This document shows, piece after piece, positions 40,753 through 49,796 of a stretch of 64,000 nt of DNA (position 1 is its first letter; each line of letters starts with the position of its first letter). The notes beneath the pieces were generated by a model. The model had not been told where the DNA came from. It was given only the letters and a program-made list of their open reading frames with translations, and did not search any database. Origin of the DNA: Intestinimonas timonensis (GTDB taxonomy: Bacteria > Bacillota > Clostridia > Oscillospirales > Oscillospiraceae); contig NZ_LR130817.1 of NCBI RefSeq assembly GCF_900626145.1, forward strand, positions 834,698 to 898,697, given 5' to 3'. The position numbers and the translations under genes were made by a program.

Positions 40753-42354
40753 TTGAAAAGACTGCTCTCTCTGGTTCTGGCTCTGGCCTTGACCCTCGCT
40801 CTGGCCGCATGCGGCGGCGGAACATCTGAGGCAGGCACTGTTCCCACCGAAAGTGGTGCTGGAGCGGTGACCATCCACTACGGCATCTCCAACGCCTGGG
40901 ACGCCCTGATGCCCTACAACAGTGTTTCGGGCAGCAACTATGCCCGGATGGTCTATGACAAGATCTATGACCGACTGGCCTATGTCCACGCGGACGGCAC
41001 CCTGTCTCCCAGAGCGGCCAAGAGCTGGGAGGGAAGCGAGGATGGCTATACCGCACTCTTCCACTTGGACGAGAAGGCCGCTTTCCACGACGGAACGCCG
41101 GTGACAGCGGAGCACTGGGTGGAAACCTTTACCCTTATGACTGATCCCACCTGTCCGGTGCTGGGCCGGGGGAACTTCTCTGTGTTCACCGGGACCGACC
41201 AGGATGGCTGCCGGGTGGAGGGGGAGACCTTCGGAGTGGAGGCGACAGACGACTACACCCTGAAGCTCACCTTTAAGAGTCCCACCACGCCGGAGGACTT
41301 TTTGCTGGACAAGAACCGGGAGTTTTATGTTCTGCCCACCCACCTGCTGGAGAGGGCCGATCCGGCAACGCTCATGGAATTGGACCTCTGGAAGGCGCCA
41401 GTAGGCTCCGGGCCCTGCAAATTCGTGGAAGAGCTGCCCGGCAGCCAGCTTACGCTGGAGGCCAACAAGGACTACCAGCTGGGCGCTCCTGGCTTTGACT
41501 ATCTGGTCATGACGGTGATGGATAAATCCAATCTCCTCACCGCTCTCATCGCCGGTGATCTGGATTATTATGCCATCGGTGGCAGCTTGTCCGCCGAGGA
41601 TGCTCCCTTGGCGGAGAGCAGCGGTGTGACGGTACTGGAGGGGACGGTGCCCAATACCTTCTTTGAGCTCATGCTCAACGGAGACAGCATCCACGACGCC
41701 CGGGTCCGCCGGGCCATCGAGCTTGCCCTGGACAAGGAGCTGCTGTGCGAGCAGTCCACCCATGGCCTGGGCACGGTGGCAGGGAGCAGCATCAGCCCCG
41801 AGAGCCCCTATGCCGGCGCCGCCGTGCCGGCGGGGGAGCGGGACGTGGAGGCGGCCAAAGCCCTGCTGACCGAGGCCGGATACGACGGGCGGAGCTATAC
41901 CCTGGTGTGCACCTCCAACCGCTCCGGTCTGGCCGCCCTCATGCAGCAGAATCTGGCGGAGGCCGGGATCAATGTCACCATCGAGACGGTGGACTCGGCG
42001 GCCATGTTTGCCGGTATGTCCGACGGTACCTACGATATGGGCATTGCCAGCCACACCCCGGGCGCGCTGCCCCTGTGGTTCACCGAGAGCCGCCTGTCCG
42101 CCACAAACAACATCTTCCATGTGGCCGACCTGGCGCCCTATACCGACCGCGTCCAGGCCATCCGGGCGGAAACCGATCCGGATGCACGGCTGGCACTGGT
42201 GGCCGAGCTGGATGAATACTTGGCTCAGGAGCGTCCCTTTATCCCCCTGTGGTTTGGGACCGCCCTCCACGCCCAGTCGCCCACAGTGGCCAACATCGAC
42301 TACCCCTCCGCCAGCTTTTCCAATGAGAATGTGTGGGAATGGGTAAAGGAATAA
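40753..42354 (+). CDS. peptide/nickel-type ABC transporter substrate-binding lipoprotein
   Basis: 533 residues if started at TTG 40753, which has GAGGAGG at the right distance. ATG 40738 (overlapping the glmS stop) would add five residues. A lipoprotein signal peptide ends in ALAAC (Cys as lipid anchor). The body has the SBP_bac_5 pattern (VYDKIYDRLAYVHADGTLSP, FHDGTPVTAEHWV). It captures peptides or a similar ligand outside the cell for the two permeases downstream. The substrate cannot be read from sequence. Confidence 0.9.
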   Translation: MKRLLSLVLALALTLALAACGGGTSEAGTVPTESGAGAVTIHYGISNAWDALMPYNSVSGSNYARMVYDKIYDRLAYVHADGTLSPRAAKSWEGSEDGYTALFHLDEKAAFHDGTPVTAEHWVETFTLMTDPTCPVLGRGNFSVFTGTDQDGCRVEGETFGVEATDDYTLKLTFKSPTTPEDFLLDKNREFYVLPTHLLERADPATLMELDLWKAPVGSGPCKFVEELPGSQLTLEANKDYQLGAPGFDYLVMTVMDKSNLLTALIAGDLDYYAIGGSLSAEDAPLAESSGVTVLEGTVPNTFFELMLNGDSIHDARVRRAIELALDKELLCEQSTHGLGTVAGSSISPESPYAGAAVPAGERDVEAAKALLTEAGYDGRSYTLVCTSNRSGLAALMQQNLAEAGINVTIETVDSAAMFAGMSDGTYDMGIASHTPGALPLWFTESRLSATNNIFHVADLAPYTDRVQAIRAETDPDARLALVAELDEYLAQERPFIPLWFGTALHAQSPTVANIDYPSASFSNENVWEWVKE

Positions 42355-42387
42355 ACATTTACAGCTTATAAAGAGAGACCTCCGTAA

Positions 42388-42411
42388 GGGGACCCCGGTT
42401 CCGGGGTCCCC
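42388..42411 (+). other. hairpin between binding protein and permease genes
   Basis: GGGGACCCCGG and CCGGGGTCCCC form an 11-bp perfect stem with a 2-nt loop and no T run. Such hairpins often protect the upstream mRNA so that binding protein exceeds permease. Confidence 0.65.
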
Positions 42412-42449
42412 TGTGCCCTGACCGGGCCGGAAGTGCAGGAGGAAACGCA

Positions 42450-43406
42450 ATGGCACAGTATATCCGCAGGCGGCTCATCACCGCCATCCCAGTTTTCTTT
42501 GGGATCACCATCCTGGTTTTTCTGCTGGTGGATCTTGCCCCGGGGGACCTGACGGACCTCATGGGGGAGGGCACGTCCAGCACCACGGAACAGACGGCCA
42601 TGGAGGCCGCTTTTGGACTGGATCAGCCCCTGCCGGCCCGGTATGTCACGTGGCTGGCGGGGCTTTTCCACGGCGATCTGGGGCGCTCCTACCACTATGG
42701 TCAGGATGTGTCCGACCTCATCGCCCAGCGGTTGGGGCCCTCTCTCATCCTGACCGGCACCGGCGTGTTGTTGGCAGTGGCCATCGCCGTCCCATTTGGG
42801 GTGATGGCGGCCTGGAAACCCAAAGGGCTTTGGGACCGCTTGGCTCATCTCTTCACCATCTCCGGCTCGGCGGTGCCGGGCTTTTTCCTGGCTCTGGTGG
42901 CCATCTTCCTCTTTTCCGTCCAGCTTGGATGGCTGCCCTCCTCCGGTATGTACCGGACGGTGGGCGGAGGAGATCTGCCCGATCTGATCCGGCATCTGAT
43001 CCTGCCCGCCGGTATCATCGGCGTGAGCAATGTGGGGAGCATTCTCCGTCAGACGCAGAGTGCCTGTCTGGAGGTCATGGGGGAGGACTACATCATGACC
43101 GCCCGGGCCAAGGGCCTGCGGGAGGGTGCCGTGGTGGTCCGCCACGCCCTGCGCAGTGCCCTCATTCCGGTGCTCACCAGTATCCTGACCCACATCCCCC
43201 ACATCATCGGGGGCTCGGTGGTGGTGGAGCGGATTTTCGGCTGGCCCGGCATGGGCAGCCTTATGTTCTCCGCCGTCAGCGGTCGGGACTACAACGTGGT
43301 CATGGGCGTCACGGTGGTCATGGCCCTGGCAGTGCTGCTAACCAGCCTGCTGCTGGATGTGGTCTACGGCTTCGTGGACCCGAGGGTGCGCTATGGGGGG
43401 CGGTAA
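42450..43406 (+). CDS. ABC transporter permease (OppB/DppB type)
   Basis: 318 residues from ATG 42450 behind GGAGGAAACGC. About six membrane helices. N-terminal YIRRRLITAIPVFFGITILVF is typical of DppB. The EAA-loop is around EDYIMTARAKGLREGAVVVR, where the ATPase would dock. It pairs with the DppC-type gene that overlaps its end. No ATPase genes follow. Confidence 0.92.
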   Translation: MAQYIRRRLITAIPVFFGITILVFLLVDLAPGDLTDLMGEGTSSTTEQTAMEAAFGLDQPLPARYVTWLAGLFHGDLGRSYHYGQDVSDLIAQRLGPSLILTGTGVLLAVAIAVPFGVMAAWKPKGLWDRLAHLFTISGSAVPGFFLALVAIFLFSVQLGWLPSSGMYRTVGGGDLPDLIRHLILPAGIIGVSNVGSILRQTQSACLEVMGEDYIMTARAKGLREGAVVVRHALRSALIPVLTSILTHIPHIIGGSVVVERIFGWPGMGSLMFSAVSGRDYNVVMGVTVVMALAVLLTSLLLDVVYGFVDPRVRYGGR

Positions 43407-44250
43407 GCGAGTGTGGCGCCGCCTGCGGTCGGACCGGCGGGCGGTGGTCTGCATGGTCATTTTGGCCTTAGAGATTCTGGGTGTGCTGCTCCTGCCGCCT
43501 CTTCTGGGGCTGGAACCGGATGTCACCGACCGAGCGGCGGGCTTCTGGGCCGCTCCTTCGGCGGAGCACTGGCTGGGCACCGACGATGTGGGTCGGGACG
43601 TGCTGGCCAGACTCATCTGTGGTGGACGGATCTCGCTGCTGGTGGGGTTTGCCTCGGCGGCCATCAATTTGGCTGTGGGGGTCCCGCTGGGGCTGTTGGC
43701 CGGCTACCGACGGGGAGCGTGGGAGTTCTGGATCATGCGGCTTGCCGATGTGTTCCAGTCCTTTCCCAGTATCGTGCTCATCCTGTGTCTGGTGACCCTG
43801 GTGGGGGCGTCGGTGCTCAACCTGGTGCTGGTCATCGGCCTGCTGGGATGGCCGGGTATTGCACGGCTGGTCTACGGCAACGTGCTCTCGGTGCGGGAAA
43901 AGGAGTACATCCTGGCCGTCCGGGCTCTGGGGGCAAGGACGGGGACCATTTTAACCCGCAACGTGCTGCCAAACGTGGTGGCGCCAGTATGGGCGGCTTT
44001 GGGCCAGCGGGTGGGCCGGGCCATTTTGTCCGAGTCCAGCCTCAGCTTTCTGGGGGTGGGTATCCGGGCGCCCCAGGCCTCCTGGGGCAACCTGATGCAG
44101 AGTGCCACCAGCTTGGCCGTTCTCACCGGGCGTCCCTGGGTGTGGCTGCCTCCTGGCATTCTTATTATCCTGACGGTGGTCTGTCTCCAGAGCCTGGGCG
44201 ATGCCTTGCGGGACGCCATGGACCCCAGATGGGGTGCCAGAGGAAAGTAA
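43393..44250 (+). CDS. ABC transporter permease (OppC/DppC type)
   Basis: 285 residues from ATG 43393, 14 bp inside the preceding gene. DppC-type start (KRVWRRLRSDRRAVVCMVIL), then the conserved HWLGTDDVGRDVLARL, membrane helices, and the EAA-loop KEYILAVRALGARTGTI. With the DppB-like gene it forms the membrane channel. The ATP-hydrolysing DppD/F partners must come from elsewhere in the genome. Confidence 0.92.
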   Translation: MGGGKRVWRRLRSDRRAVVCMVILALEILGVLLLPPLLGLEPDVTDRAAGFWAAPSAEHWLGTDDVGRDVLARLICGGRISLLVGFASAAINLAVGVPLGLLAGYRRGAWEFWIMRLADVFQSFPSIVLILCLVTLVGASVLNLVLVIGLLGWPGIARLVYGNVLSVREKEYILAVRALGARTGTILTRNVLPNVVAPVWAALGQRVGRAILSESSLSFLGVGIRAPQASWGNLMQSATSLAVLTGRPWVWLPPGILIILTVVCLQSLGDALRDAMDPRWGARGK

Positions 44251-44267
44251 ATAGGACAGTGGATTTC

Positions 44268-44299
44268 AAAAGCGTGCGGCTTTCAGCCGCACGCTTTTT
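44268..44299 (+). terminator. terminator of the glmS-transporter unit
   Basis: A perfect stem (AAAGCGTGCGGCT / AGCCGCACGCTTT, 3-nt loop) with T run, 17 bp after the permease stop. Confidence 0.9.
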
Positions 44300-44325
44300 G
44301 CATCTGAAAAGATTTTGGACGGGCA

Positions 44326-44355
44326 GTCATAGGCGCGGACGACCCCTCATAGAAT
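44326..44355 (+). promoter_or_regulatory. possible sigma-E promoter of spoIIIA
   Basis: GTCATA and CATAGAAT are separated by 16 bp about 36 bp before the spoIIIAA start. The -10 resembles the sigma-E CATACAAT pattern, and spoIIIA is a mother-cell sigma-E operon in Bacillus. Spacing is slightly long. Confidence 0.45.
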
Positions 44356-44390
44356 GGAACATCTGCAAAGGAGAGGGGTGCTGGAAAGTC

Positions 44391-45335
44391 ATGTTGGTAC
44401 CCAGAATGGAACCGGCCGCGGAGCGTTTTTCTCAAGTGGCGGCGCTGCTGCCCTGGGAGCTGCGGCAGGGGGCGGAGCGGCTGACGGAAGGGGACAAGGC
44501 ACGGGCGGAGGAGTTGCGGCTCCGGGCGGGACGTTCCCCCACGGCGGTGCTGCCGGAGGGGGAGATACGTCTGCCGGGCTGTGAGGACCGGCCCGTGGTA
44601 TGTGAGGACCTCCATATGGTGCTGGAGGTAGCCACACAGGCCTCCACCCACGCTGTGCTGGACAGGGTCCGGGACGGATTTGTGACGGTCCGCGGTGGTC
44701 ATCGGGTCGGCCTGTGCGGCAGCACGGTGTGTGAAAACGGCGTGATCCGCACCATGGGGACCCTGTCGTCCCTCTCCATCCGGGTGGCCAGAGAGGTGCC
44801 TGGCGCTGCGGCGGGGGTGCGTCCCCTGCTGCGGGACGGCGGCAGGGCTGGCGGTACCGTGATCCTGTCCCCGCCGGGAGGCGGCAAGACCACCCTTCTT
44901 CGAGATTTGATCCGCCGACTCTCCGACGGCATCGAAGGTCCGCCCCTGCGGGTGGGGGTGGCCGATGAGCGTGGGGAGCTGGCCGCTATGTACGACGGCC
45001 TTCCCATGAACGACCTGGGTGCCCATACCGACGTGCTGGACGGCTGCCCCAAGGCCGCCGCCCTGGTGATGCTGCTGCGGGCCATGAATCCCCAGGTGTT
45101 GGCGGCGGATGAGGTGGCAGGCCCTGAGGACGCCGCTGCTCTGGAGGAGGCGGCGGGCTGCGGGGTGGCTTTGCTGTGCACCGCTCATGCCGCCAGTGCG
45201 GAGGACCTCCTTCGGCGCCCTGTATTCCGGCGGCTGGTCCATCGGGGTGTTCTTTCCCAGACGGTGGTGCTGACGGGGCGGGGCAGGGAACGTAGCTGGA
45301 CCCTGGTGCCGTTGGAGGGGGGAGGACCGTGCTGA
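44391..45335 (+). CDS. spoIIIAA: stage III sporulation protein AA (ATPase)
   Basis: 314 residues from ATG 44391. AAA-type ATPase with Walker A SPPGGGKTTLLRDL (about residue 160) and acidic GVADERGEL. SpoIIIAA powers the SpoIIIA-SpoIIQ channel between mother cell and forespore. The ribosome site (AAAGGAG) is about 15 bases away, so the start is somewhat uncertain. It is first of the eight-gene operon and overlaps spoIIIAB by 7 bp. Confidence 0.95.
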   Translation: MLVPRMEPAAERFSQVAALLPWELRQGAERLTEGDKARAEELRLRAGRSPTAVLPEGEIRLPGCEDRPVVCEDLHMVLEVATQASTHAVLDRVRDGFVTVRGGHRVGLCGSTVCENGVIRTMGTLSSLSIRVAREVPGAAAGVRPLLRDGGRAGGTVILSPPGGGKTTLLRDLIRRLSDGIEGPPLRVGVADERGELAAMYDGLPMNDLGAHTDVLDGCPKAAALVMLLRAMNPQVLAADEVAGPEDAAALEEAAGCGVALLCTAHAASAEDLLRRPVFRRLVHRGVLSQTVVLTGRGRERSWTLVPLEGGGPC

Positions 45336-45844
45336 AGCTGGTGGGTGCCCTGCTGCTGACGGCGGGGGCGTCCGCTCTGGGACTGTGTGCCGCCGGACAG
45401 CTGCGCGACCGGGTGAAGACCCTGCGTTCCCTGGTGGGCGGCCTGGAGGTCCTGGGCCGGGAACTCTCTTTTCGGCGCACTGCCATGCCGGAGCTTATGG
45501 AGCGGACGGCCCGACAGGCCGGAGCACCGGCCCGCTACCTCTTTGCCCGCTGCCGGGACCATTTGGAGGAGCTGGGAGAGCGGACCTTTGGGCAGATCTG
45601 GACCCAGGCGGTGGAAGAGGAGCCAGAACTGCTGCTGGCGGAGCCGGAGCGGGCCATATTACGGGAGCTGGGCCAAGTGCTTGGACGATACGATGCCGAC
45701 GATCAGCTGGCGGCCCTGGAACGTGCGGAACGGGAGCTCACCGCCTGCCTGGCACGGGCCGAGGAGGACCGGCGGCGGCTGAGCAGGGTCTACACCGCCC
45801 TGGGGGTGGGATCCGGGGCCATGCTGGCTATTTTGCTGCTTTGA
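45329..45844 (+). CDS. spoIIIAB: stage III sporulation protein AB
   Basis: 171 residues from GTG 45329 behind GGGAGG. N-terminal helix (LVGALLLTAGASALGLCAAG), then SpoIIIAB-type helical core (LVGGLEVLGRELSFRRTAMPE) and a C-terminal membrane helix (GVGSGAMLAILLL). Structural part of the channel complex. Confidence 0.93.
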   Translation: MLKLVGALLLTAGASALGLCAAGQLRDRVKTLRSLVGGLEVLGRELSFRRTAMPELMERTARQAGAPARYLFARCRDHLEELGERTFGQIWTQAVEEEPELLLAEPERAILRELGQVLGRYDADDQLAALERAERELTACLARAEEDRRRLSRVYTALGVGSGAMLAILLL

Positions 45845-45890
45845 TGGGCGGCGCACTATCACGATATAGGAGCGGGGAAGTGGAAGGACC

Positions 45891-46085
45891 ATGAATGTTG
45901 ACCTCATTTTCAAGATTGCCGCCATCGGCATCCTGGTGTCCGTGCTCAATCAGGTGCTCATTCGGTCTGGACGGGATGAGCAGGCTACCATGACCACTCT
46001 GGCGGGGCTGGTGGTGGTACTAATGATGGTGGTCCAGGAGATCAGCGACCTCTTCACGCTGGTCAAGGACCTCTTCGGGCTGTGA
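45891..46085 (+). CDS. spoIIIAC: stage III sporulation protein AC
   Basis: 64 residues, the usual tiny size, with two membrane helices: IFKIAAIGILVSVLNQVLI and TTLAGLVVVLMMVVQEI. SpoIIIAC is an inner-membrane subunit of the channel. A hairpin-free gap of 46 bp separates it from spoIIIAB. Confidence 0.93.
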   Translation: MNVDLIFKIAAIGILVSVLNQVLIRSGRDEQATMTTLAGLVVVLMMVVQEISDLFTLVKDLFGL

Positions 46086-46091
46086 TCAGTT

Positions 46092-46478
46092 ATGCCGGAT
46101 ATGCTGAGACTGGCCGCCATCGCGGTGACAGCAGCCCTGTGCGCCGCGGTGGTCCGCAAGGGGGCGGCCGAACTGGGACTGGTGCTGGCCATGGTGGCGG
46201 GTGCCATTCTGCTCAGCGCCTCCCTGGACGCGCTCTCGGCGGTGCGGGACCTCATGGACCTGCTCTCCGATACGGCGGGTCTCTCCCCGGCGGTGGTGGC
46301 ACCGGTGGTCAAGACCACCGGTATTGCCATCCTTACGAGGCTTGCGGCGGAGCTGTGCCGGGATGCCAAGGAGAGCGGTATCGCCGCCTTTGTAGAGACG
46401 GCGGGGGCGGCCTGTGCCCTGTGTGCCGCACTGCCTCTGCTGGAGACAGTGCTTACCATGGTGACAGGACTGCTGTGA
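46092..46478 (+). CDS. spoIIIAD: stage III sporulation protein AD
   Basis: 128 residues from ATG 46092, 6 bp after spoIIIAC. Four membrane helices and the SpoIIIAC/AD family segment VVKTTGIAILTRLAAELCRD. Channel membrane component. Confidence 0.93.
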   Translation: MPDMLRLAAIAVTAALCAAVVRKGAAELGLVLAMVAGAILLSASLDALSAVRDLMDLLSDTAGLSPAVVAPVVKTTGIAILTRLAAELCRDAKESGIAAFVETAGAACALCAALPLLETVLTMVTGLL

Positions 46479-46490
46479 AAAAGGACGTGG

Positions 46491-47594
46491 ATGGAAATGA
46501 AACGGATGTGTATGCTGCTCCTCTGTCTTCTGTTGACCTTCACCGGGGCATCGGCGGCGTCGGAGGAGCTTTTGGCAGAGCAGTCGGAAGCTCTTGGGCT
46601 GGATGGGCTCTCGGATGCCGCCGGGGAATATGGGCCTGGGACCGACGTGTCCGGGGTGGACCTGGATGACGGGCTGCAAGGCATTTTGGAGGAGGGACAG
46701 GCTGCCGCCGGCGGAGTGATCCGCAAGGCAGCGCGCAGCGGGGTGCTGCTGCTGGCGGTGGTGCTCCTGGCCTCCCTCGCCCAAGGGACCTGGGAGACGG
46801 CGGGGGACGGGATCGGCCTTCAGGTGGTGCCCATGGCGGCGGCCGCTGCCATCACGGTCATCGCCGTCAGTGACGCCAATTCCCTCATCGGTATGGGACG
46901 GGAGACGTTGGAGCGGATGGAGACCTTTGGGCAGATCCTGCTGCCCACCATGGCCGCGGCCACCGCGCTGGGCGGCTCACCCGGCGGCGCGGCGGCCCGG
47001 CAGTTTGCCGCCATGCTCTTTTCCAATCTGCTGCTCACCGTCATCAACGGCTTTCTGCTGCCCTTGACCTACGGTTACATCGCCGCCTGCGCAGCCTGTG
47101 CGGCGGTGGGCAACGAGGGCCTTAAGCGCCTGGCCGGGGTGCTGAAGTGGGTGGTGACTATGGTGCTCACCATCTTGCTCCTCACCTATGTGGGCTACCT
47201 CACCGTCAGCGGTGTGGTGGCCGGCACCGCCGATGCCGTGGCTGTGAAGGCAGCTCGCTTTACGGTGTCCAGCATGGTGCCGGTGGTGGGGGGCATCCTC
47301 TCCGATGCGGCAGAGACTGTGCTGGCCGGGGCGGGCGTGCTGAAAAACGCGGTGGGAGTCTTTGGGATGCTGACCATCTTGTCCATCTGCCTGGTGCCCT
47401 TCCTCCAGCTGGGCATCCATTATCTTACCTATAAGCTCACCGGCGCCCTGGCGGCCACCGTAGCCGATGGCAGGGTGGCCGGGCTCATCGACCAGATCGG
47501 AAGCGCCTTTGGACTGGTGCTGGGGATGACAGGGGCCTCCGCCCTGCTGCTTCTGGTGTCCATGGTGTCGGCGGTCTCCATGTCGTCGCCATGA
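46491..47594 (+). CDS. spoIIIAE: stage III sporulation protein AE
   Basis: 367 residues with a signal peptide (MLLLCLLLTFTGASAASEE) and seven or so membrane helices in a Gly/Ala-rich core. The family segment TMAAATALGGSPGGAAA is visible. The largest membrane part of the SpoIIIA complex. Its end overlaps spoIIIAF by 4 bp (ATGATGG). Confidence 0.94.
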   Translation: MEMKRMCMLLLCLLLTFTGASAASEELLAEQSEALGLDGLSDAAGEYGPGTDVSGVDLDDGLQGILEEGQAAAGGVIRKAARSGVLLLAVVLLASLAQGTWETAGDGIGLQVVPMAAAAAITVIAVSDANSLIGMGRETLERMETFGQILLPTMAAATALGGSPGGAAARQFAAMLFSNLLLTVINGFLLPLTYGYIAACAACAAVGNEGLKRLAGVLKWVVTMVLTILLLTYVGYLTVSGVVAGTADAVAVKAARFTVSSMVPVVGGILSDAAETVLAGAGVLKNAVGVFGMLTILSICLVPFLQLGIHYLTYKLTGALAATVADGRVAGLIDQIGSAFGLVLGMTGASALLLLVSMVSAVSMSSP

Positions 47595-48082
47595 TGGAAC
47601 TGCTGCGTCAATGGCTCACCGGGGTCACCTGCGCCGCCATCATTGTCGCTCTGGCGGACAGCCTGATGGCTGGAGGAACAGTGCGGAAGATCGGCCGCCT
47701 GGCCGGCGGTCTGCTGCTGCTGGCGGCGGTAGTAAAGCCGGTGCTGGAGGTCGATCTGGTGGTTCTCTCGTCTTCTTCTATCCGTCTGGAGGCGGAGGCA
47801 GTCCCCGCGGCGGAGGAGGCAGGGCTGGACATGATGAAATCCATCATAGGAGAGGAGACCGGCGCATATATTCTGGACAAGGCAGAGGAGTTGGGTATTT
47901 CATGCCAGGAGGTCCAGGTTACCTGCGCTGTGGAAGAAAACGGTGTGCCTTACCCGGCATCGGTGGTGGTGCGGGGTGATATGACCCAGGAGGAACAGGC
48001 CCTGCTGTCCCGGCGGATCGAGGCCGATCTGGCCATCCCAGCGGAGCGGCAGACCTATGAGAGCGGAGGCGAGGAAGAATGA
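47591..48082 (+). CDS. spoIIIAF: stage III sporulation protein AF
   Basis: 163 residues. Two N-terminal membrane helices (WLTGVTCAAIIVALADSLM and LAGGLLLLAAVVKPVL) and a soluble ring-building domain (about 80-163). Overlaps its neighbours on both sides. Confidence 0.92.
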   Translation: MMELLRQWLTGVTCAAIIVALADSLMAGGTVRKIGRLAGGLLLLAAVVKPVLEVDLVVLSSSSIRLEAEAVPAAEEAGLDMMKSIIGEETGAYILDKAEELGISCQEVQVTCAVEENGVPYPASVVVRGDMTQEEQALLSRRIEADLAIPAERQTYESGGEEE

Positions 48083-48612
48083 TGGGGGCGGAACGAGCCG
48101 CCGCGGCGGTCAAAAAGCTGACAACTGCCCTGGAGAAGTATAAGTTCATTTTGTTGGTGCTGGCAGCGGGACTGCTCCTTTTGCTGCTGCCGACCTCACC
48201 GGGAGGAGGAGCGCAGAGCGCCACTACAGAATCCGGAAGCGTGGCGGAGTTCGCCTTCTCCGTCGACGAGCTGGAGGAGAAGCTGGAGGCGACCCTCTCG
48301 AAGATCGACGGAGCGGGGGAGGTGACGGTGGCCCTCACGCTCCGCACAGGTGCCAGGCAGGTCCTGGCCCAGGATGTGGCGGTGTCGGATCGGGATGGGG
48401 ACAGCTCAGAGGAGCGGACCACGGTGGTGATCTCCGGCGGATCCGGACGGGAGGAGGCGGTGGCGCTTCAACAGCTGGCACCTCAGTTTCAGGGAGCGGT
48501 AGTGGTCTGCCCCGGCGGGGACGATCCCACGGTACAGCTGCGGCTGGCAGAGGCGGTGTCCGACCTCACTGGTCTGGGCGCTGATAAGATCTCGATCTGT
48601 AAAGGTAAGTAA
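48079..48612 (+). CDS. spoIIIAG: stage III sporulation protein AG
   Basis: 177 residues. One membrane helix (FILLVLAAGLLLLLLP) followed by a soluble ring-forming domain (EEKLEATLSKIDGAGEVTVA). In Bacillus SpoIIIAG makes a large ring in the intermembrane space. It overlaps spoIIIAF by ATGA. Confidence 0.93.
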   Translation: MMGAERAAAAVKKLTTALEKYKFILLVLAAGLLLLLLPTSPGGGAQSATTESGSVAEFAFSVDELEEKLEATLSKIDGAGEVTVALTLRTGARQVLAQDVAVSDRDGDSSEERTTVVISGGSGREEAVALQQLAPQFQGAVVVCPGGDDPTVQLRLAEAVSDLTGLGADKISICKGK

Positions 48613-48627
48613 GGAGGAAACATTAGA

Positions 48628-49218
48628 ATGAAACTTTGGAAACGGAACGCAGTGGTGGCCGCCATCGTACTCTTTGTGTGTGCCGCGGTCTATCTGAACT
48701 GGTCTTACAGCCAGGAGGGCATGGAGGGCTCCACCGACACAGGAAAGGTGCTGGGGGAGGCGGCCCTTGTAGGCGGACAGGCGGAGGACCCGCTGCTCTC
48801 GGAGACGGCGCCGGTGTCCACTGTATCCGGCGATGAGGAGGCAACGGCGTCTGGGGAGAGCTCCAGCAGCTACTTTGACAGCGCCCGGCTCAACCGGCAG
48901 CAGGCCAGGGACAGCGCCCTGTCGCTCCTCCAGGAGGCGGCGGCCGATGAGAAGGCCGACCAGGCTTCAGTGGATCAGGCCAATGAGGCCATCCAGTCCA
49001 TGGCTGCCTTCACCCTAGCTGAGGCCAACATCGAGAATCTGGTCACCGCCAAAGGGTATGCCGACTGTGTGGCCTTCCTCAGCGAGGACAGCATCAGCGT
49101 GGTGGTCTCCAACAACGCACAGCCCCTCTCCCAGACGGACACAGCCAAGATCAGCGAGATCGTCATGGAGGAGACCGGACTCTCTGCCAGCCAGATCAAG
49201 ATCATAGAAGCGAGCTGA
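48628..49218 (+). CDS. spoIIIAH: stage III sporulation protein AH
   Basis: 196 residues from ATG 48628 behind AAGGAGG. One N-terminal membrane helix (VAAIVLFVCAAVYLNW), a Ser/Glu-rich linker and a C-terminal ring domain (VTAKGYADCVAFLSEDSISV). It docks with SpoIIQ in Bacillus. Last gene of the operon. Confidence 0.93.
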   Translation: MKLWKRNAVVAAIVLFVCAAVYLNWSYSQEGMEGSTDTGKVLGEAALVGGQAEDPLLSETAPVSTVSGDEEATASGESSSSYFDSARLNRQQARDSALSLLQEAAADEKADQASVDQANEAIQSMAAFTLAEANIENLVTAKGYADCVAFLSEDSISVVVSNNAQPLSQTDTAKISEIVMEETGLSASQIKIIEAS

Positions 49219-49220
49219 GT

Positions 49221-49257
49221 GAAAAGGGCGGATGCGCAGGCATCCGCCCTTTTCTAA
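49221..49257 (+). terminator. terminator of the spoIIIA operon
   Basis: AAAAGGGCGGATG pairs with CATCCGCCCTTTT over a 6-nt loop, 2 bp after the spoIIIAH stop, with a short T run. Confidence 0.9.
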
Positions 49258-49265
49258 AAATCAGA

Positions 49266-49294
49266 TTGTAAATCCGGGACCGTTGTGGTAAAAT
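49266..49294 (+). promoter_or_regulatory. promoter of the Asp23-family gene
   Basis: TTGTAA, 17-bp spacer, TAAAAT, about 30 bp before the start codon. Confidence 0.72.
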
Positions 49295-49325
49295 ACACTC
49301 AAACCATAAAAGGAGCGTGACCACT

Positions 49326-49712
49326 GTGGGAGAAGGTAAGGAATATGTTTCCCGGTCCGACGAGCTGGGAAGTATCCATATATCGGAAGAAGTCCTGGCG
49401 GTGATCGCTGCCGCCGCCGTCCTGGAGGTGGAGGGCATCGGGGGCCTGGCTGCCAATCTGGGTACCGATCTGGCTGAGCTTCTGGGCAAGAAGAACCTGA
49501 GCCGCGGCATTCATATCCAGGTGGAGGATGGGAATGTTACCGTTGATCTGAGTATCCTGGTGAAGTACGGCTACACCATCCCCGACGTGGCCCGGGCGGT
49601 GCAGGAGGCAGTCGCCGGAAGCGTCGAAGCTACAAGCGGCCTGACGGTCGCCGCTGTCAACGTGAATGTGGGCGGCGTGGTCTTTGAGAAAGAGCCGAAA
49701 AAGGCTCCGTAA
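49326..49712 (+). CDS. Asp23/Gls24 family protein
   Basis: 128 residues from GTG 49326 (GGAG ten bases upstream; GTG 49317 is too close to it). The Asp23 fold is recognisable: IHISEEVLAVIAAAAVLEVE, GIHIQVEDGNVTVDLSILVK and VAAVNVNVGGVVF. Linked to envelope stress or alkaline tolerance. In Clostridia it typically sits just before nusB, as here. Confidence 0.92.
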   Translation: MGEGKEYVSRSDELGSIHISEEVLAVIAAAAVLEVEGIGGLAANLGTDLAELLGKKNLSRGIHIQVEDGNVTVDLSILVKYGYTIPDVARAVQEAVAGSVEATSGLTVAAVNVNVGGVVFEKEPKKAP

Positions 49713-49726
49713 ATTGTATTGCCCTC

Positions 49727-49771
49727 AAAGAGCATTGAGCCATCATCCGGTATGCGCTCAATGCTCTTTTT
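49727..49771 (+). terminator. terminator after the Asp23-family gene
   Basis: A 14-bp perfect stem (AAAGAGCATTGAGC / GCTCAATGCTCTTT) with a 15-nt loop and T5 run. Confidence 0.9.
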
Positions 49772-49796
49772 GCCGTTTTAGACCGGAAATTAGGGG

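Noticed and set aside
42388..42411. Rho-independent terminator between binding protein and permease
   Set aside because: The stem is strong but no T run follows, so I list it as a hairpin only.
44389..44637. Pro/Ala-rich short frames on the minus strand in spoIIIAA
   Set aside because: Low-complexity products of GC-rich codons; no start signals.
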